Assembly (NCBI RefSeq): GCF_003171515.1
Contig: NC_089392.1
Coordinates: forward strand, 682,001-746,000
Reading direction: 5' to 3'
Length of the DNA: 64,000 bases
From: Pyrenophora tritici-repentis
Taxonomy: Eukaryota; Ascomycota; Dothideomycetes; Pleosporales; Pleosporaceae
Positions 1 through 11,849 of this stretch are shown piece by piece. The notes under the pieces were generated by a model. The model ran no database searches and had not been told where the DNA came from. It was given only the letters and a program-made list of their open reading frames with translations. Position numbers and translations under genes: made by a program. The stretch's first letter is position 1; every line of letters starts with the position of its first letter.

Positions 1-2672
1 TAGTCAAGTCGATCTTCTCGTAGACCTTGGACAGTTGGGTCTCGATCAAGACGTTGCACTCGCCGTCTTGTGACTCCCAAACCTTGTCCAGGTTGTTGAT
101 ACCTTGGGCCCATTTGTACGTCAAGAGTGGCGGTACCTCGGAATCAGAAGGCTTGATCCATGCCGGGAACAAATGTCGTTGATCAGCTTGGTACCAAAGA
201 TATTGATCGAGGTACGCATCAGTGATCTTCTCCATCGGTTCGATGTCGTAGACAGGGTTGATGTTGCTGTAGTTGTCGTTCATATCTATGCCAACTTCTT
301 TGAACGCACGCTGGGTGAGTAGGAAGCGCTTGATACGAGCCAGAGTTGTACCAGGGGAATCATAAGCTTGCTCAATGAGTGCTAGTTCTTCACGCTGGCT
401 CTGGTTGAGACGACCCTTGACAGAGTAAGCCTCTCGCAGACGCTCCAGGGCAAGAATCAAAATCTTGGTGTCGTGCTTGTAAGAAACACTAGGGAAGGGA
501 ATCGGCTGGAACTTCCTGGCTTCCAACCAGTGGACCATGGTGGTGTAGATCGCTACAGCTTCCTCGGAGGACACATAAGGACCGTCCTTCATGTAGTTGT
601 GCTGACGCTCCTGTTCTGCCTTGAGCCACAGACGAGTCAATCGTCCAAGGTTCTTCTTAGCTACAGTCTTGTCCACGGTAGCACCTCGTCGAATGCGCTC
701 ACGGTTGTAGTGTGCGACCGAGATCCACCAATCAGCCTTGCTCTTGACATAGCGCAGAATGATGTTCTCGATGGGTGCTGGTAAGCCCGGTACCTTCCAG
801 GGAATGTTACTCTTCCAGCAGCGCCATGCTTCTGACAAATGCTGAAGAACAGTGTTAACTTTGTTCTGCTTGATACCCTCGGGCATCATATCCATGAGGT
901 CGCTCATGACTGCAGCGCGTAGTTCCAGGTCAAAGTGTGATTCTACTCGCTGTTTGGTGACTGTCTTGGCAACGCCCTTGCTATGTCGACCCTCGAACTG
1001 ACGAGAAAGCAGGTTACCCAACCACCGCTCGAGCAGAGGAATGATACCGCGCATGAAGAACAGCCAAACCCTCCAGGCAGGGGCCCAGAAGCCACATCCA
1101 GGGCCCTTACCGACGGGACCCGAGTTGAACCGATAGTAGATCAAATGCTTCAGATCCTTACACGAACGGATTTGGTGCATGAGCTTGTACTTGTATCGGT
1201 ACATACCCGTCAATTGACCGACGTGGTTGAACGCGTAAAGAATACCATCAGCGAGCTGGAAGGCGTCGATGTTGCCTAGGCGATATTGGACCTGGGCGTC
1301 GACAATGAGCTTCGTTAACCTAAGGATCTCGCGCATAAGATGGAAAGCGTTTCCGAAACGCGACTTCTTACGCTCCTTGGTGGTCAGTGTCTTGACAGGC
1401 TTCAAGTTGAAGTTGTAGTCAAGATGGAGGTAGGTCAGATTCTTCCGGTGGATGAGCAAGTTCAGCATGTTGTAACCTTGTCGGCAAACTTGCAGACCCG
1501 CCTCTACCCAATCGAGCTTGGTCTGCTGGAAGAACTTGGTGCTCTTCAACGTCCGCATGAGATTCTGTTTGTTCTGTGCTTGAGGTGGCTTCTTGTGAAG
1601 CTCGTTGAGAACAAATGTCTTGAGCAACTTTTGGTAAGAGACCCGGACCTTGACCGGCTGACCTGCGGGAACGTGCTCAAGGTACCACTGCTTGACCAGA
1701 GGAACGTCTTGTGCCCTAACCATACGACCCGAGCGCTTGTCAAAGGGATGTGGGGCCCACCAGAGCGCAATTGCTGATGCAGTCTCTGGAGTCGAAAGTT
1801 CCTCGTCCGCCATGAATGGTTCCATCTCTTCTGGCATCTGGAAGTCGTCCTCATCATCCTCATCGTCCTCACCAAAAACAAAATCCTCGTGGCTCACAGA
1901 AAGATTCTTTGGGGCCACTGCCCTGGAAGAGATTGGGTTGATTCCGGGATCAAAGTAAAATGCCGGTAGATCCGGGTCCTCGGCTCGAACGTAGACGACT
2001 TGAGGGTACGAATACCATGCTAGCTTGACACTCCGCGGTAGGGAGTTGTAAAGATAGGGGTACGACACCTTGTACTCAGTCCGGATAGGCGATCGGAATA
2101 TGATACGGTCCATGGCGTTGAATTCGCCGAAGTCCTCATCGTTAGGGTCGATGTCCTTGTACAGCGGTTCGAAGCGTGGTCCTCCAGGAATAGCGACATT
2201 AAGCGCCTTTGCAGTCTGAAAGCTGCTCATGTCGAACATGTGGAAATAATTCTTGTCCACAGTCTCGCTGAGAAGCTGCTTACTCAAACGGTAGAGTGTC
2301 GCCATCTGGGGAAGGTCGAGATTCCAGGTCTCGTAGCTGGGTCCGTTGACATGCGGGGTATCGAGAAGAGGGCGATGTTCATAGAACCACTCGTAAACCG
2401 GACGGTCTTCGTCCTCGTCAAGCTCGAGCTGAATAGGCTCCAGTGGCTCAACGTCTTCAATGTTCTCCGAGTACGACAGCGGCGGTTCTTCGTCATCGAA
2501 AGGAGGGAAACGCATACGCTTGAAGTGCCGACGGTCGCTCTTCTCCTTCCTCATGGCAAGCCACATGGCGGCCCATTGTGCGTGAAAGACGGGCTCAATG
2601 ACGCGAGGAACCTCGTTGACGAGTGTCAGGCAACCATTGGTGTGGTAGAGGACTTTTACGTCTCGTCTACTC

Positions 2673-2704
<32 letters not shown>

Positions 2705-3094
2705 AAGGACTGCGTGCGGCATGAACTTGAGCGCACCGAGATAGCTTCGCTTGTCCGTAGTGAATTTCTTCTGCGAAACATCGCCGATATCTCTGAAGAC
2801 TTTGCGCAAATGCTCGGGAGGTAAGTCCGCCTTCTGCGTCTCAACGAATCCGGCTTTGCGCTTTTCACCGAACCTCTGGCGCTGCTGCCGTACCCAATCC
2901 CTCTTCTTCTGCGCAAACTTGGCGATCTGGGGATCGATTGGCGGGCGCATACCGGGAGGGCCTACAGTACCAGGCGCGGGCGGCGGGCCTGGTCCAGGAG
3001 GGGGCGGTGGTGGCGGCGGCGCATATCCAGAACCTGGCGGACCTGGTGGAGGAGGTGGTGGCGGCTGCTGTGGTGGTGGAGGGGGGAAAGCCAT
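1..3094 (-). CDS. prp8: Pre-mRNA-splicing factor Prp8, N-terminal 1031 residues (3' part outside window)
   Basis: Prp8 is the central U5 snRNP scaffold that cradles the spliceosome active site in the nucleus. The minus strand is open without a stop or intron from the ATG at 3094 to the window edge. The first ~50 residues are a Pro/Gly-rich low-complexity tract, then comes the conserved start of the PRO8NT domain ([15 protein letters not shown]). The PROCN region includes an acidic run ([11 protein letters not shown], near 1835-1870) and [20 protein letters not shown] near 1075-1130. The left edge reaches the start of the RT-like region ([21 protein letters not shown]). The full protein is normally ~2350 residues, so less than half is visible. 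The start is set by the first ATG ahead of the proline tract. No intein is present in this part; the usual Prp8 intein site lies further downstream, outside the window. Identity is near certain from the extreme conservation. Confidence 0.97.
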
Positions 3095-3790
3095 CTTGAC
3101 TGAGCTTGTCTGAAGATGCCCGTGATGTCAGAGAGTGGCAAGGCGCGAGTGAATAGTTTAATGGGCGAGCGCAATGAGGTAGAGGTACCTAGGGGGTGTT
3201 GAAGCAAGGAGTGACAAACCTCTCCAATGCGATCCTACTGCTGCACTATCCTCGTCTGGTGAACAGAGTTGGTCGCGCAACAAGCTTAGGAGTCGACTTT
3301 GCGGACAGCGCCGCGGTCGAAGAAGAGAAAGTCGCGTCGGCGATCACGTTTCGAGACAGTGTCCAGTTGCTCGAAAGTTGAATAAATTGTAGCGCACACA
3401 AGGCCCAGAAACAGCCCCGGCGCGTGGTGTGAAGTTGTTGATGGACAAGATGGCCTGTGAGCATCGTGCATGAACTTTTGTCTTCGCGACTCCAGCAGGC
3501 TGCGATGCTTGCACGTGATCTGGGTGGGTCCCGCTGTTTTATGCCCAGCCCACTAGCGTGGACGCAGCGGCGGTAGCCGAGCGGTGCACACGGGAATTTC
3601 GCTTCTCTCATTCTCTGACCTCGCTACTAACGACAGCATCCAGTGGTACGTTTGCTTTGTCCTGCTGCATCAATCTTCCCCATACACTAACTCGTCGTTT
3701 AGATTCAGGTACGGAACGCGCACAGTCAAGTCGTATACGAAATTTATTCTTACACTGCAACAGACAATCGCCCACTGATCCCCCGTCACA
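3095..3790. promoter_or_regulatory. Divergent intergenic region between prp8 and rpl34
   Basis: These 696 bases separate the start codons of two divergently transcribed housekeeping genes, so both promoters must lie here. The rpl34 side (3600-3790) is pyrimidine-rich, as often seen in leaders of ribosomal protein genes, and probably includes untranslated leader. Open frames here overlap each other on both strands and have no recognisable protein content. I see no RNA gene. Confidence 0.5.
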
Positions 3791-4273
3791 ATGCCGTCCA
3801 ACAGACTCACCTACGTATGTCGCTCCACAACGCCTAGCGCTCGAAATCGCAATTGAAAGCATCAAAAAATCGTTTTGGGAATTGAGACTGACAAGATGGG
3901 CAGAGGCGACGTGCGCCATACAACACCAAGAGCCAAAAGGTTCGCGTCATCAAGACTCCCGGCGGCGAGCTCCGTTATCTGCACATCAAGAAGAGGGGAA
4001 CTGCTCCCAAGTGCGGTGTAAGTTAAACACCCGGGGTCACTCGGGTATGTTATTGACGACTTCCAGGACTGCGGTACCAAGCTCCAGGGTGTTCCCGCTC
4101 TCCGCCCCCGCGAATATGCCCAAATCTCGCGCCCCAAGAAGACCGTCCAGCGCGCCTACGGTGGATCGCGATGCGCCGGCTGCGTTCAGGACCGCATTGT
4201 CCGCGCTTTCCTGATCGAGGAGCAGAAGGTGGTCAAGAAGGTGCTCAAGGAGTCCCAGCAAAAGAAGCGTTAA
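3791..4273 (+). CDS. rpl34: 60S ribosomal protein eL34, three exons
   Basis: Component of the large ribosomal subunit. Exons are 3791-3814, 3904-4017 and 4067-4273, giving 114 residues. Introns are 3815-3903 (gtatgt...cag) and 4018-4066 (gtaagt...cag), both phase 0. The tiny first exon codes only MPSNRLTY. Exon 2 begins [15 protein letters not shown], the family signature. Four cysteines in two CxxC pairs (C45/C48 and C82/C85) form the zinc ribbon of eL34; intron 2 falls between C45 and C48. The C terminus is lysine-rich (ESQQKKR). Length matches the family (~115-120). A very short first exon and introns crowded near the start codon are common for fungal ribosomal protein genes. An ATG at 3895, inside the first intron near its 3' end, is out of frame with the protein and was not used. 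Confidence 0.95.
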
Positions 4274-5004
4274 GCGGAGCATGGACGGGTCAAGGTGTTT
4301 AGCATGTCAAAACTGGGTCATCGGTGTTCATGTGCATTATGGGCAGTCTCCTGGTTCGGTCGACTTTTACGATATCAAGACGATTTGTGCGTCAGGCGGC
4401 CAGGATGTAGCTGAGTAGGGTCATAAATACATCCACAAGCTACGACATGAGGTTCACACGTTCACACCGGGCGGCAGTATGCGGTCGTGTTAATATCAGT
4501 CTTGGCGATTCACTGTGTTGATTTACTTGGCAGTGACGTGCACGAGCGAACGATTGCCGTATACATGCACATATGACGTGAATGACTAACACTTTACATA
4601 CTCTCTTAGTGACATTCGTAGACTTGAGACGTGGACATGAGCAAGTCAATGAAGTTGAGAAAGCAAAAGGGCAGGCCGATGGACATGGCCAAAACAAGGC
4701 CCTAGAGCCGCGTTTTGTAGCCGGCTCCCAAGCCGTGATTGGTGACGGCTGGCCATTTCTGACAAGCTTGCCCGCGCGCAAGAGCCCACAAATTGGCGGC
4801 TCGCTGCGGGTGCTTGTAGATGGCGAGCTGGGTCGCGACGCGCATGATCAAGTCGTCTTTTTTTTCGCGGCAGCGGAATTGGAGCGTTGAGTTTTGGCGC
4901 GGCTGATGAAGACTCACTGGAGCTGGCGGCCTCGGACTCTACCAGCGTGACCCCCACTTCTACTCCCCTCTGACTACTTGAATTCCCTGCGATATCGGTC
5001 GGCC
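4274..5004. other. Intergenic region downstream of rpl34, upstream of transcription factor gene
   Basis: About 730 bases holding the rpl34 3' untranslated region and the promoter and leader of the next plus-strand gene. A T-run at 4858-4865 is the only simple feature. Open frames on both strands are not conserved-looking and overlap each other. Nothing else was recognised. Confidence 0.4.
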
Positions 5005-7563
5005 ATGTCAAGCAGCATGCTACCGTCCATGTCGCCGACGACGCCAGGACTAACCGGCCTTTCGCATCCCTTCGCAAGTCCAAACAGTACCCACACGCGA
5101 GGTTTCAAACGCTCCGCCTCGAGCGACGACGACGACAACGGCGATGGGGACACGCGACCTTCCTCTTCGTCGCGGCGCAGTACCGCGGTGAAGCGCGCAT
5201 GCAACGAGTGCCGGCAGCAAAAGGTAAGCATTCAGTGTTTAAGCAAGTGAGGGAATGCAAGCAGCAGCGCAAGTTGGCGCGAACAACAGAGAAACTCGGC
5301 CTGGGTGTTGCACGCGCCCGCTTCTGCTCCATGGCCATCAGTGTATTCGCGGTGACAGTGATTCAGCACAAAGATTGCTCGTGCATGCTACAGCCACCAC
5401 CGACGTCTCATAGCCCCGCTAACAGTGCTTTTGCAGCTCAAGTGTAACGTCCAGCAAGATCCCTTTATCAGTTGCGCGCGATGCCAGAAGCAGAACCTCC
5501 GATGCGTTATCCAGCCCAATTTCAAGCGCGTCGGCAAGCGCAACCGCAATGCCGAGATGGAAAAGGAAATGGAGTACCTCCGCGAGAGGCTGGCCATGTA
5601 CGAGGGCCAGTCGACGCCGAACCAGCCCGTCTTGAATGCGCCCCAGCAAGTCTCGGACAGCCACAGCCACAGCTTCACTCCCAGCACCATGCCCAAGGTT
5701 GAAGATGACGCATTCCTGCAAACTCAGCACACACAAGTCGCTGCTACTTCTCTCCTAGACCTACGCAGTGGATCGCCCATGTTCTTTTCGCTTGGTGCGG
5801 GTGAAGTACGGCTTGGACACAGCGAGATCAACGAACTCTTCGCCGAGTATTTCCAACTATACCATCCATTCCTACCCTTCTTGGACCAGGTACGGTCACC
5901 CGATGAGTATTATTCGCAGGACCACAGGCTGCTGTTCTGGGCCATAGTTGCTGTTGCCGCACGACGATACGCACCCCGTCCATCTTTACTGAAGGAACTC
6001 GCCAAACCGTTGAGCGATCTTATATGGGATTCGATAAGAAACCAGCCAAACCACCACGTAGTCAAAGCTTTGTGTCTATTATGCACTTGGCCACTGCCGG
6101 CGGAGCGTACAGTGACGGATCCAACCTTTATCCTATGCGGTGCCATGATGCAGGTGGCCATGCAAATCGGCCTACATCAACCCACTCACCCCGATGATTT
6201 CTCTCGCACCAGAATGCGGCTGCGTCGGGAAGATATACACGATCGCCTGCGGACATGGGCCGTCTGTAATATCGTAGCTCAAACGTAAGTGGAACTGATG
6301 TAATCCCCCCCTCCCCCACTTAGGACTGACATGCGCCAGAGTATCGACAGGAAACGGGCAGCCTTCCATCACACTTTACGATTCGACCCTCGACTTCAAA
6401 ATAGACGATGAAGAGCACATGCGCATCATACCACCTACTCTGTTTGTGCGTTTGCGCCAGGAGATGGCAGCAAGCAGGATTAACAAGCTCTTGTACTCGG
6501 TGAACAGCCACCGGTTTGCCGAAGGCGCTGCTATCAGCTATATGAGTCTTGAAGCAGACCGTTTGAAGGAAGAGCGCCTCAAAGAGCAGAGTAGCTCTCT
6601 GGATGGCGTAGATACCGGTATGAATGATTGACATCTCATTGTCGTTGTTGGTTTGCTGACTGAATTGTAGATCTTGAGGAACTCTACCACTTTGCGGTAT
6701 CACTCCACCTTCACTTATACTCGTTCTTCAATCCAGAGGCTCGGCTTGAAAGACGTGACGATCTGGTCGCTTTGTACTTTGCAGCCACCGCCTATCTCGA
6801 GCGCGTCTTCAAACTACAGCGCGATGGCAAACTACCCCATGTTCCATATTACGTCATGCAGATGGCTCTCGCGGCCGGCTTTGCACTACTCAAGCTTCTC
6901 AACTCTGATTTTGCTAGCAAACTGCCCGCAGACAAAGGTCGGCGATTTGTCCTACAAACTGTCGATGCGCTAAGAAAGGCAAAGGTGTGGTCCAACGACC
7001 TACTGGATCGATTTGCTGAAGTTCTAGCCCAATTATGGAAAGAGAGCTCACGTGGACGCAGTCTGCATAGTCTCTCGCAATCGCCATCACTCAACTCCAA
7101 TTCGGGTATGAATAGCATGTTCAACCACCACAACCAACAACAGCTTCACCAGCAACAAAGTGACAGAAGAGACAGCACTGGCATGTTCGAGGACCCCCTT
7201 GGTCTCATCATCCGTAGTCGGATGAGTATGAGTGTGTTGTTTGACTGTGCATGGCGCTGGCGAGAAGCGCAGGTCAACGGCGCAGCTGAGCAGCTTGAAA
7301 ACACAGTCATGACGAACCCCACCAATCCAGACTCTTCGACAAACTCTACACCGCCGCCCGGCGTTGTCATGGAAGGCCCAGAGCATACGACGCTTCCCAA
7401 TTTCAACCCTCAAATCAGTACGCTGAGCATGCCCCTCCCTCTCACTAACGGCATGGCAAGTGCAAATAGCTTCGAAATGTTTGATTCCGTATCTTGGCTG
7501 TTGGATACGCAGCCAGATTGGACTTATGGCAGTGGGACCTTTGGAAACGACTTTGGCGTCTAG
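5005..7563 (+). CDS. Zn2Cys6 fungal transcription factor, Leu3-like
   Basis: Nuclear binuclear-zinc-cluster regulator. Exons 5005-5223, 5437-6284, 6340-6617 and 6671-7563 give 745 residues; introns of 213, 55 and 53 bases have GT-AG ends and preserve frame. The zinc cluster spans the first splice junction: C66, C69, C76, C86, C89 and C96 fit C-x2-C-x6-C-x9-C-x2-C-x6-C. It is followed by a basic linker (NFKRVGKRNRNAEMEKE) and a short coiled coil (MEYLRERLAMYEG), the arrangement used for dimeric DNA binding. The middle is a fungal-specific transcription factor domain (about residues 190-480, e.g. LFAEYFQLYHPFLPFLDQ). The C terminus is Asn/Gln/Ser-rich and ends in an aromatic-acidic segment (WLLDTQPDW) resembling an activation tail. 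The linker and cluster resemble the Leu3/LeuB group, which controls branched-chain amino acid genes; target genes cannot be told from the sequence. The first in-frame ATG after an upstream stop was chosen as start. Confidence 0.88.
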
Positions 7564-8348
7564 ATACCGCCTCCAACGTTTGCCCTGCATGATACCCATT
7601 TTTAGCAAAAGTTCTAGAGCCGTATACATGACTGTGCAGTCATGATCGGCGCTGTAAATAGCCTCTTAATACCTTTCACCATTTTTGTGCCTGGTCGCCT
7701 TTGACGTGATCGGTACAGGATCCCCATGGGCCTTGGCTTCAGGTCGGTTTTAGATCCCATCCTTTCTTATCTAGCGTGGCGTTTAATGGTTACGGGATGA
7801 GCGGGTCATCTGCCTCCAACCATAGTATGTAGAGTTTGCTATGAGGAACAGGCGTGGCTGCTAGGGTAGCTAATGTATTTGATGTTGAAGAGACAGCAGG
7901 CCCAACTCGAAATCAAGTCCAGTTTGCCTTTGCTCGAATGTGCATAATTCTAATTAGTACATCAGGCTGAGACTTGCGACATTCCGTTTTAGAGACTATG
8001 CACATGGGTGTCATAAAATACTGGGCAGTGTGGCTAAGCGCCCATTAGACATGTCTGGCGACTACAGGGGCTTTTTTACACTAGTATGTTCAGTGTTTTA
8101 ATGACACCCGGGTATATGCGAGAAGCGGTGGGCTAAAGATGCATCACGTGAAACTAGCAGCGCATGCTGATACGGTAACAAGAAATTGATTGTAAATCCA
8201 GCATAGCAAAACGCCGTGCTAGTAGTCTCATCCCTATGTGTAAAAACAGCCTGAGAATATCCTAGCAAGAAACCAAAACGCCATTCGGAGCAATCCAGCA
8301 GACAAAATCGCTAAATGATATCAGTGCAAATGTATACGCCCTGTTAAC
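7564..8348. other. Convergent intergenic region
   Basis: About 785 bases between two genes that transcribe towards each other. It should hold both 3' untranslated regions. Base composition is unremarkable and I see no RNA gene or repeat in it. Confidence 0.4.
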
Positions 8349-10199
8349 TCAATGCCCGCATCCACAATCGTCACCATGCACTGAGCCCAGATTTCTCTTC
8401 TTGTGATCCCCCGAGTAACTCGCCAAATGCGTCTGTCCATCTAACCTCTCTCCGTCGACGGGCACCTTTCCAATCCAGCTAATCTCGGTATCATTGACCA
8501 TCTGCACCATGAAGCCCTTGCCCTTTTGCAAAAGTTCCTTGGTAATCGCCTCCACATCCACAGCCAAGTAGTCGCGGAGGAAATCGCCAACTTCAGTATT
8601 CTCGTGGTTACCCACAAGCGCGGAAGCAGCTTTGGGATCCGACGAGTAGATATTCACGTCTGCGCCGCTGTGGCCGTGTGTCGACCAGCCGGTTTGACTG
8701 CGCCGCGACATCATGTCTGCGTATTGGTATAGAGCTGTGTCGGGCGTCTTGACCAGGTTCTGCACTTCTTCGTCGGTATAGTCGTTGATGCCGAGTCCGG
8801 TGCTAATGGAGTCCCGGACGAAGTCGGCTTTTTGATCAGGCGTGGGACCGCTCAGAAGGTGTTTGGCGTACAGGAGGGCGAGGCGTTCGGCGGAGTGAGA
8901 GGCGTTTGCGAGCGGAGAGGGGTACCATGCGTACTCTGGGTAGGACGTGTGAAGTTCTAGGGAAAGGGTTAGTACGTTTGATTACAAGGAGAGGCTAGTG
9001 GTATACTCACGGCGCGCAACAGCCAGACCACCCGTCTCGTGGTCCGATGTAGATACCATGACCGTCTGTGTCTTTTCGCGCTTGATGAAGTCGAGTACGC
9101 TGTTGAAGGCTCGGTCGTAGGCAAGTACTTCGTGCACTTGGGCTGCAGGGTCATTGTGGTGGCCTGCATGGTCGATTCTCGAGCCTTCAATCATTAGGAA
9201 GAAACCCTTGTCACTGTCCCGCGTAGCATCACTCAGAGCGCGCATGGCCGCCTCGGCCATCTCGTGCAGACTGGGGTAGATATCGTTCTCGTTGCGACGG
9301 TCAATTTCATACGGAATGTCTGTATCGGCGAAGAGTCCCAGCATGGGCATGTCAACATTCGCTCCCTGCTTGAGCTTGTTGAAACCAGCGCGGTCAGAGA
9401 TGTAGCTGAAGCCATTCTTCTTGGCCAAGCCAATGACGTCCTTGCCGTCTGCACGACAGCTCGAGTCAATGGTCGAGTTGGGAAGGAAGTGGCATCTTCC
9501 GCCGCCAAACATGAGATCCACAACACGGCCCAGCGGATGTTCTCCGATCATCTGCTCGGCAATACGGTCCTCCTCTGAGCGCATGTTGACATGTGCCGCA
9601 AAGCATGCAGGTGTTGCATCTGTGATGCGTGTCGTGACCACGAGCCCCGTCATGTAACCAGCCTTCTTGGCTGCTTCCAATACGGTGCCACATGGCTCAT
9701 GGTCAGGTGTGACTGAGATGGCTCCATTGTAGCTCTTCTGTGCGCATGAAAAGGCTGTCGCACCGGCTGCGGAATCGGTAATGAGCGAGGAAGAGCTGCG
9801 TGTGCGCGACTGGCCGATGAGATGTTGGTCGATGACCAGCTGCTCACTGAACGGCGCACCGTTCTTGAATTGCATATAAGACCGTGTAAGGGATAGTGAC
9901 GTGGGACCCATGCCATCTGAGACCATGAAAATCAGGTTCCTCTTCCCGCTCGCCTTGGGCGTTTGGGAGTCGGCGTTGGACTGCTGGAAGATGACGGCGA
10001 GGATGACGACGGCGGCGGTTGCGATGACAGCCCATACAAAAAGGCCTATCTCGCGCCAGAACTTCCATGGCCGCGATCCGCCCTTCTCTGTGTGTCCAGT
10101 GCGACGGCCGGTAAGAAGGGCGTCTTCCTCTGCCATGTCGCGATCCCCGCTTATGTCCGAGGAGGCGCGGTTGGAAAGGAGTGGGCGAGCGCCGGACAT
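8349..10199 (-). CDS. pho8: Vacuolar alkaline phosphatase (Pho8 type), two exons
   Basis: Zinc/magnesium phosphomonoesterase that hydrolyses phosphate esters in the vacuole. Exon 1 is 10199-9011 and exon 2 is 8956-8349, with a 54-base GT-AG intron at 8957-9010; the product is 598 residues. A single hydrophobic segment at about residues 51-71 follows a charged cytosolic tail, the type II signal anchor typical of Pho8. Metal and catalytic motifs are present: SDGMG (95-98), the nucleophile serine in TDSAAGAT (S143), a DHAGHHNDP metal-binding segment and TSDHETGG (384-391). The splice joins QL to HTSYPEYAWYP, as in the family. The protein ends with a cysteine-histidine tail (GDDCGCGH) that I have not seen described as functional. 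In fungi this gene commonly answers to phosphate starvation; no binding site was established here. Confidence 0.95.
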
Positions 10200-10695
10200 G
10201 GTGGGCGTTTGTAGTGAACCTAGACGCTCTGAAGCGAAACTCTGGGATGATAAAGGAGTGTGTGGCTATACTAGGAGCGCATGGTATTAATGGTTGGTAT
10301 CACTGTACAGATAGGGTGTTGAGGAAGCCATGACCGACACTGCGCCGGCTGATCGACCTTGGCACGAAACTCTGGCGGGAACGTGCACCTTGCCATGCCT
10401 GGATGTGGGTGTGGACACTAGCGTGTTCTGCATACATAGCAGACATACACCTGCGTGTAAGCACCTAATAGGCGTGTTTGGCGACTACAGTGGCATTGAT
10501 ACACTAGTAGGTCAAGTAATTCATGATACCCAGGTGCATACATTCAAGCTTGTAAATAGTGAAAACAACAAATCTCAATGATGAAGCATTTCAAACAAGC
10601 CGAGGCTCGTAGCGAGATACAAGATGGCAGATGTGACGTGGGTCACTCATGCGCATATCCACCCAAACGCCGACGCTATGCATACATACTTCCAA
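10200..10695. other. Intergenic region between pho8 start and rpc34 end
   Basis: About 500 bases: pho8 promoter and leader at the left and rpc34 3' untranslated region at the right. Small overlapping frames have no recognisable content. Confidence 0.4.
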
Positions 10696-11849
10696 CTAAT
10701 ACTCCTCCGACTCGGTGTCCAACCACTGGCCAAAGTACACGCAAGTTCGCGCGGAGATTTCTCCCTCGTCCCCACACTGATCAAAAACTGGACAGTTGCC
10801 GCAAGGAGCGTCCACAAATCCGTTGTAGACCTTTGTGTTAGTCGCCTTCAGCACTGTCCGATAGTTTGTGCCCGATGTCTTCTCCAGTCGATCCTCAGCC
10901 ACCATCATCTCCAATAACTGCTCCATGTCCTCTTCCCGGACCGTCTTAGCTTTGATAAGTTCCTTGCCGTTCAGCCATTCGGCTACAGATGCAGCAGTCG
11001 GGTAGTGTGGCTTATGTCGATGGACGATTCTGAAGGCATTCGGGTCTCTGGGTGGCTTGTAGGACCTGACTGCCGGCGCTTCCTCGATGTCCCGTACCGC
11101 ATCCAGGGCTGACGCCTTCTTCTGAGCAATCGCGACTGACCTGTCGTAGTCGTTCCAATTACCTGGTACTTTGATGCACGTCTCATGTTCCACATACTGT
11201 GCCACGGCACCCGAGATGGTTTCAATCAGAGCAGTGTCAAATTCACCGTCGGTTTGCCATGGTCCACCCGCAATGTCCTCTGACGGCTTCAAGTGCTTGA
11301 GCAAGTACATCTTCCGGTTTGGATACTTGACACTCATGACTGACTGCACCAAGTCCTTTGATTCCAGGCTCTTTAGACATTTTGTCAGCGTCTGCTGCGT
11401 CACATTTGTCTTGTTTCGTAGCGCTTTCGACCAGATGCCGTCAGCCTGGACTTGATCGATGTGGTGATAGAGGAGGCGTTCGTCGGGCGTCAAACGGCGT
11501 AACCTGATAATCAACCAAGGGTTAGAATGCTAACGTGAGAGTTTGGTAGGGTCACTGGCAAGACATACTTGTCGGCATCTTCTCTTGTTCGCAACTTCCA
11601 GCATGGGTCACCCTCGAACGTCATTAGCTTCAAGAGATGGCGGTCGCAAAGCTCGCGGAGGAGGACTGTGAGCTCTGCCATGGTGTTTGCAACATTCATG
11701 TTGGACAGATCGCGCTGGAAGAAGATCTGCCCAGTAGGTCGTTGAGCACACTTCTCGTACAGAGCATCGGCGGGGCTGAGGACTGCGTCGACCGATGTTT
11801 CGGCCATCTCTTCTTTTACCGCTGGCGAGGGCACCTCTGCTGAAGACAT
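10696..11849 (-). CDS. rpc34: RNA polymerase III subunit RPC6 (Rpc34), two exons
   Basis: Winged-helix subunit of the Rpc82/34/31 subcomplex that opens promoters and contacts TFIIIB at tRNA and 5S genes. Exon 1 is 11849-11569 and exon 2 is 11503-10696; the 65-base intron at 11504-11568 runs gtatgt...cag, giving 362 residues. The N-terminal winged helix contains TGQIFFQRDLSNM; the second begins LRRLTPDERLLYHHID. The C-terminal domain carries four cysteines in C-x2-C-x5-C-x10-C spacing (APCGNCPVFDQC...TC), matching the ligands of the iron-sulfur cluster reported in metazoan RPC39. Length agrees with the family (about 320-350). The open frame continuing past the intron donor at 11568 is intron read-through. 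Confidence 0.93.

Noticed and set aside
1..3094. Prp8 intein
   Set aside because: Reading is continuous conserved Prp8; the known insertion site is downstream of the visible part.
3567..3640. tRNA-like start with an A-box-like string (gcggtagccgagcggt)
   Set aside because: No B box (gttcgantcc) or acceptor-stem partner follows; the sequence lies in the rpl34 leader region.
4646..5083. 145-codon minus-strand frame across the transcription factor start
   Set aside because: Overlaps the real first exon in antisense, low complexity, no recognised content.
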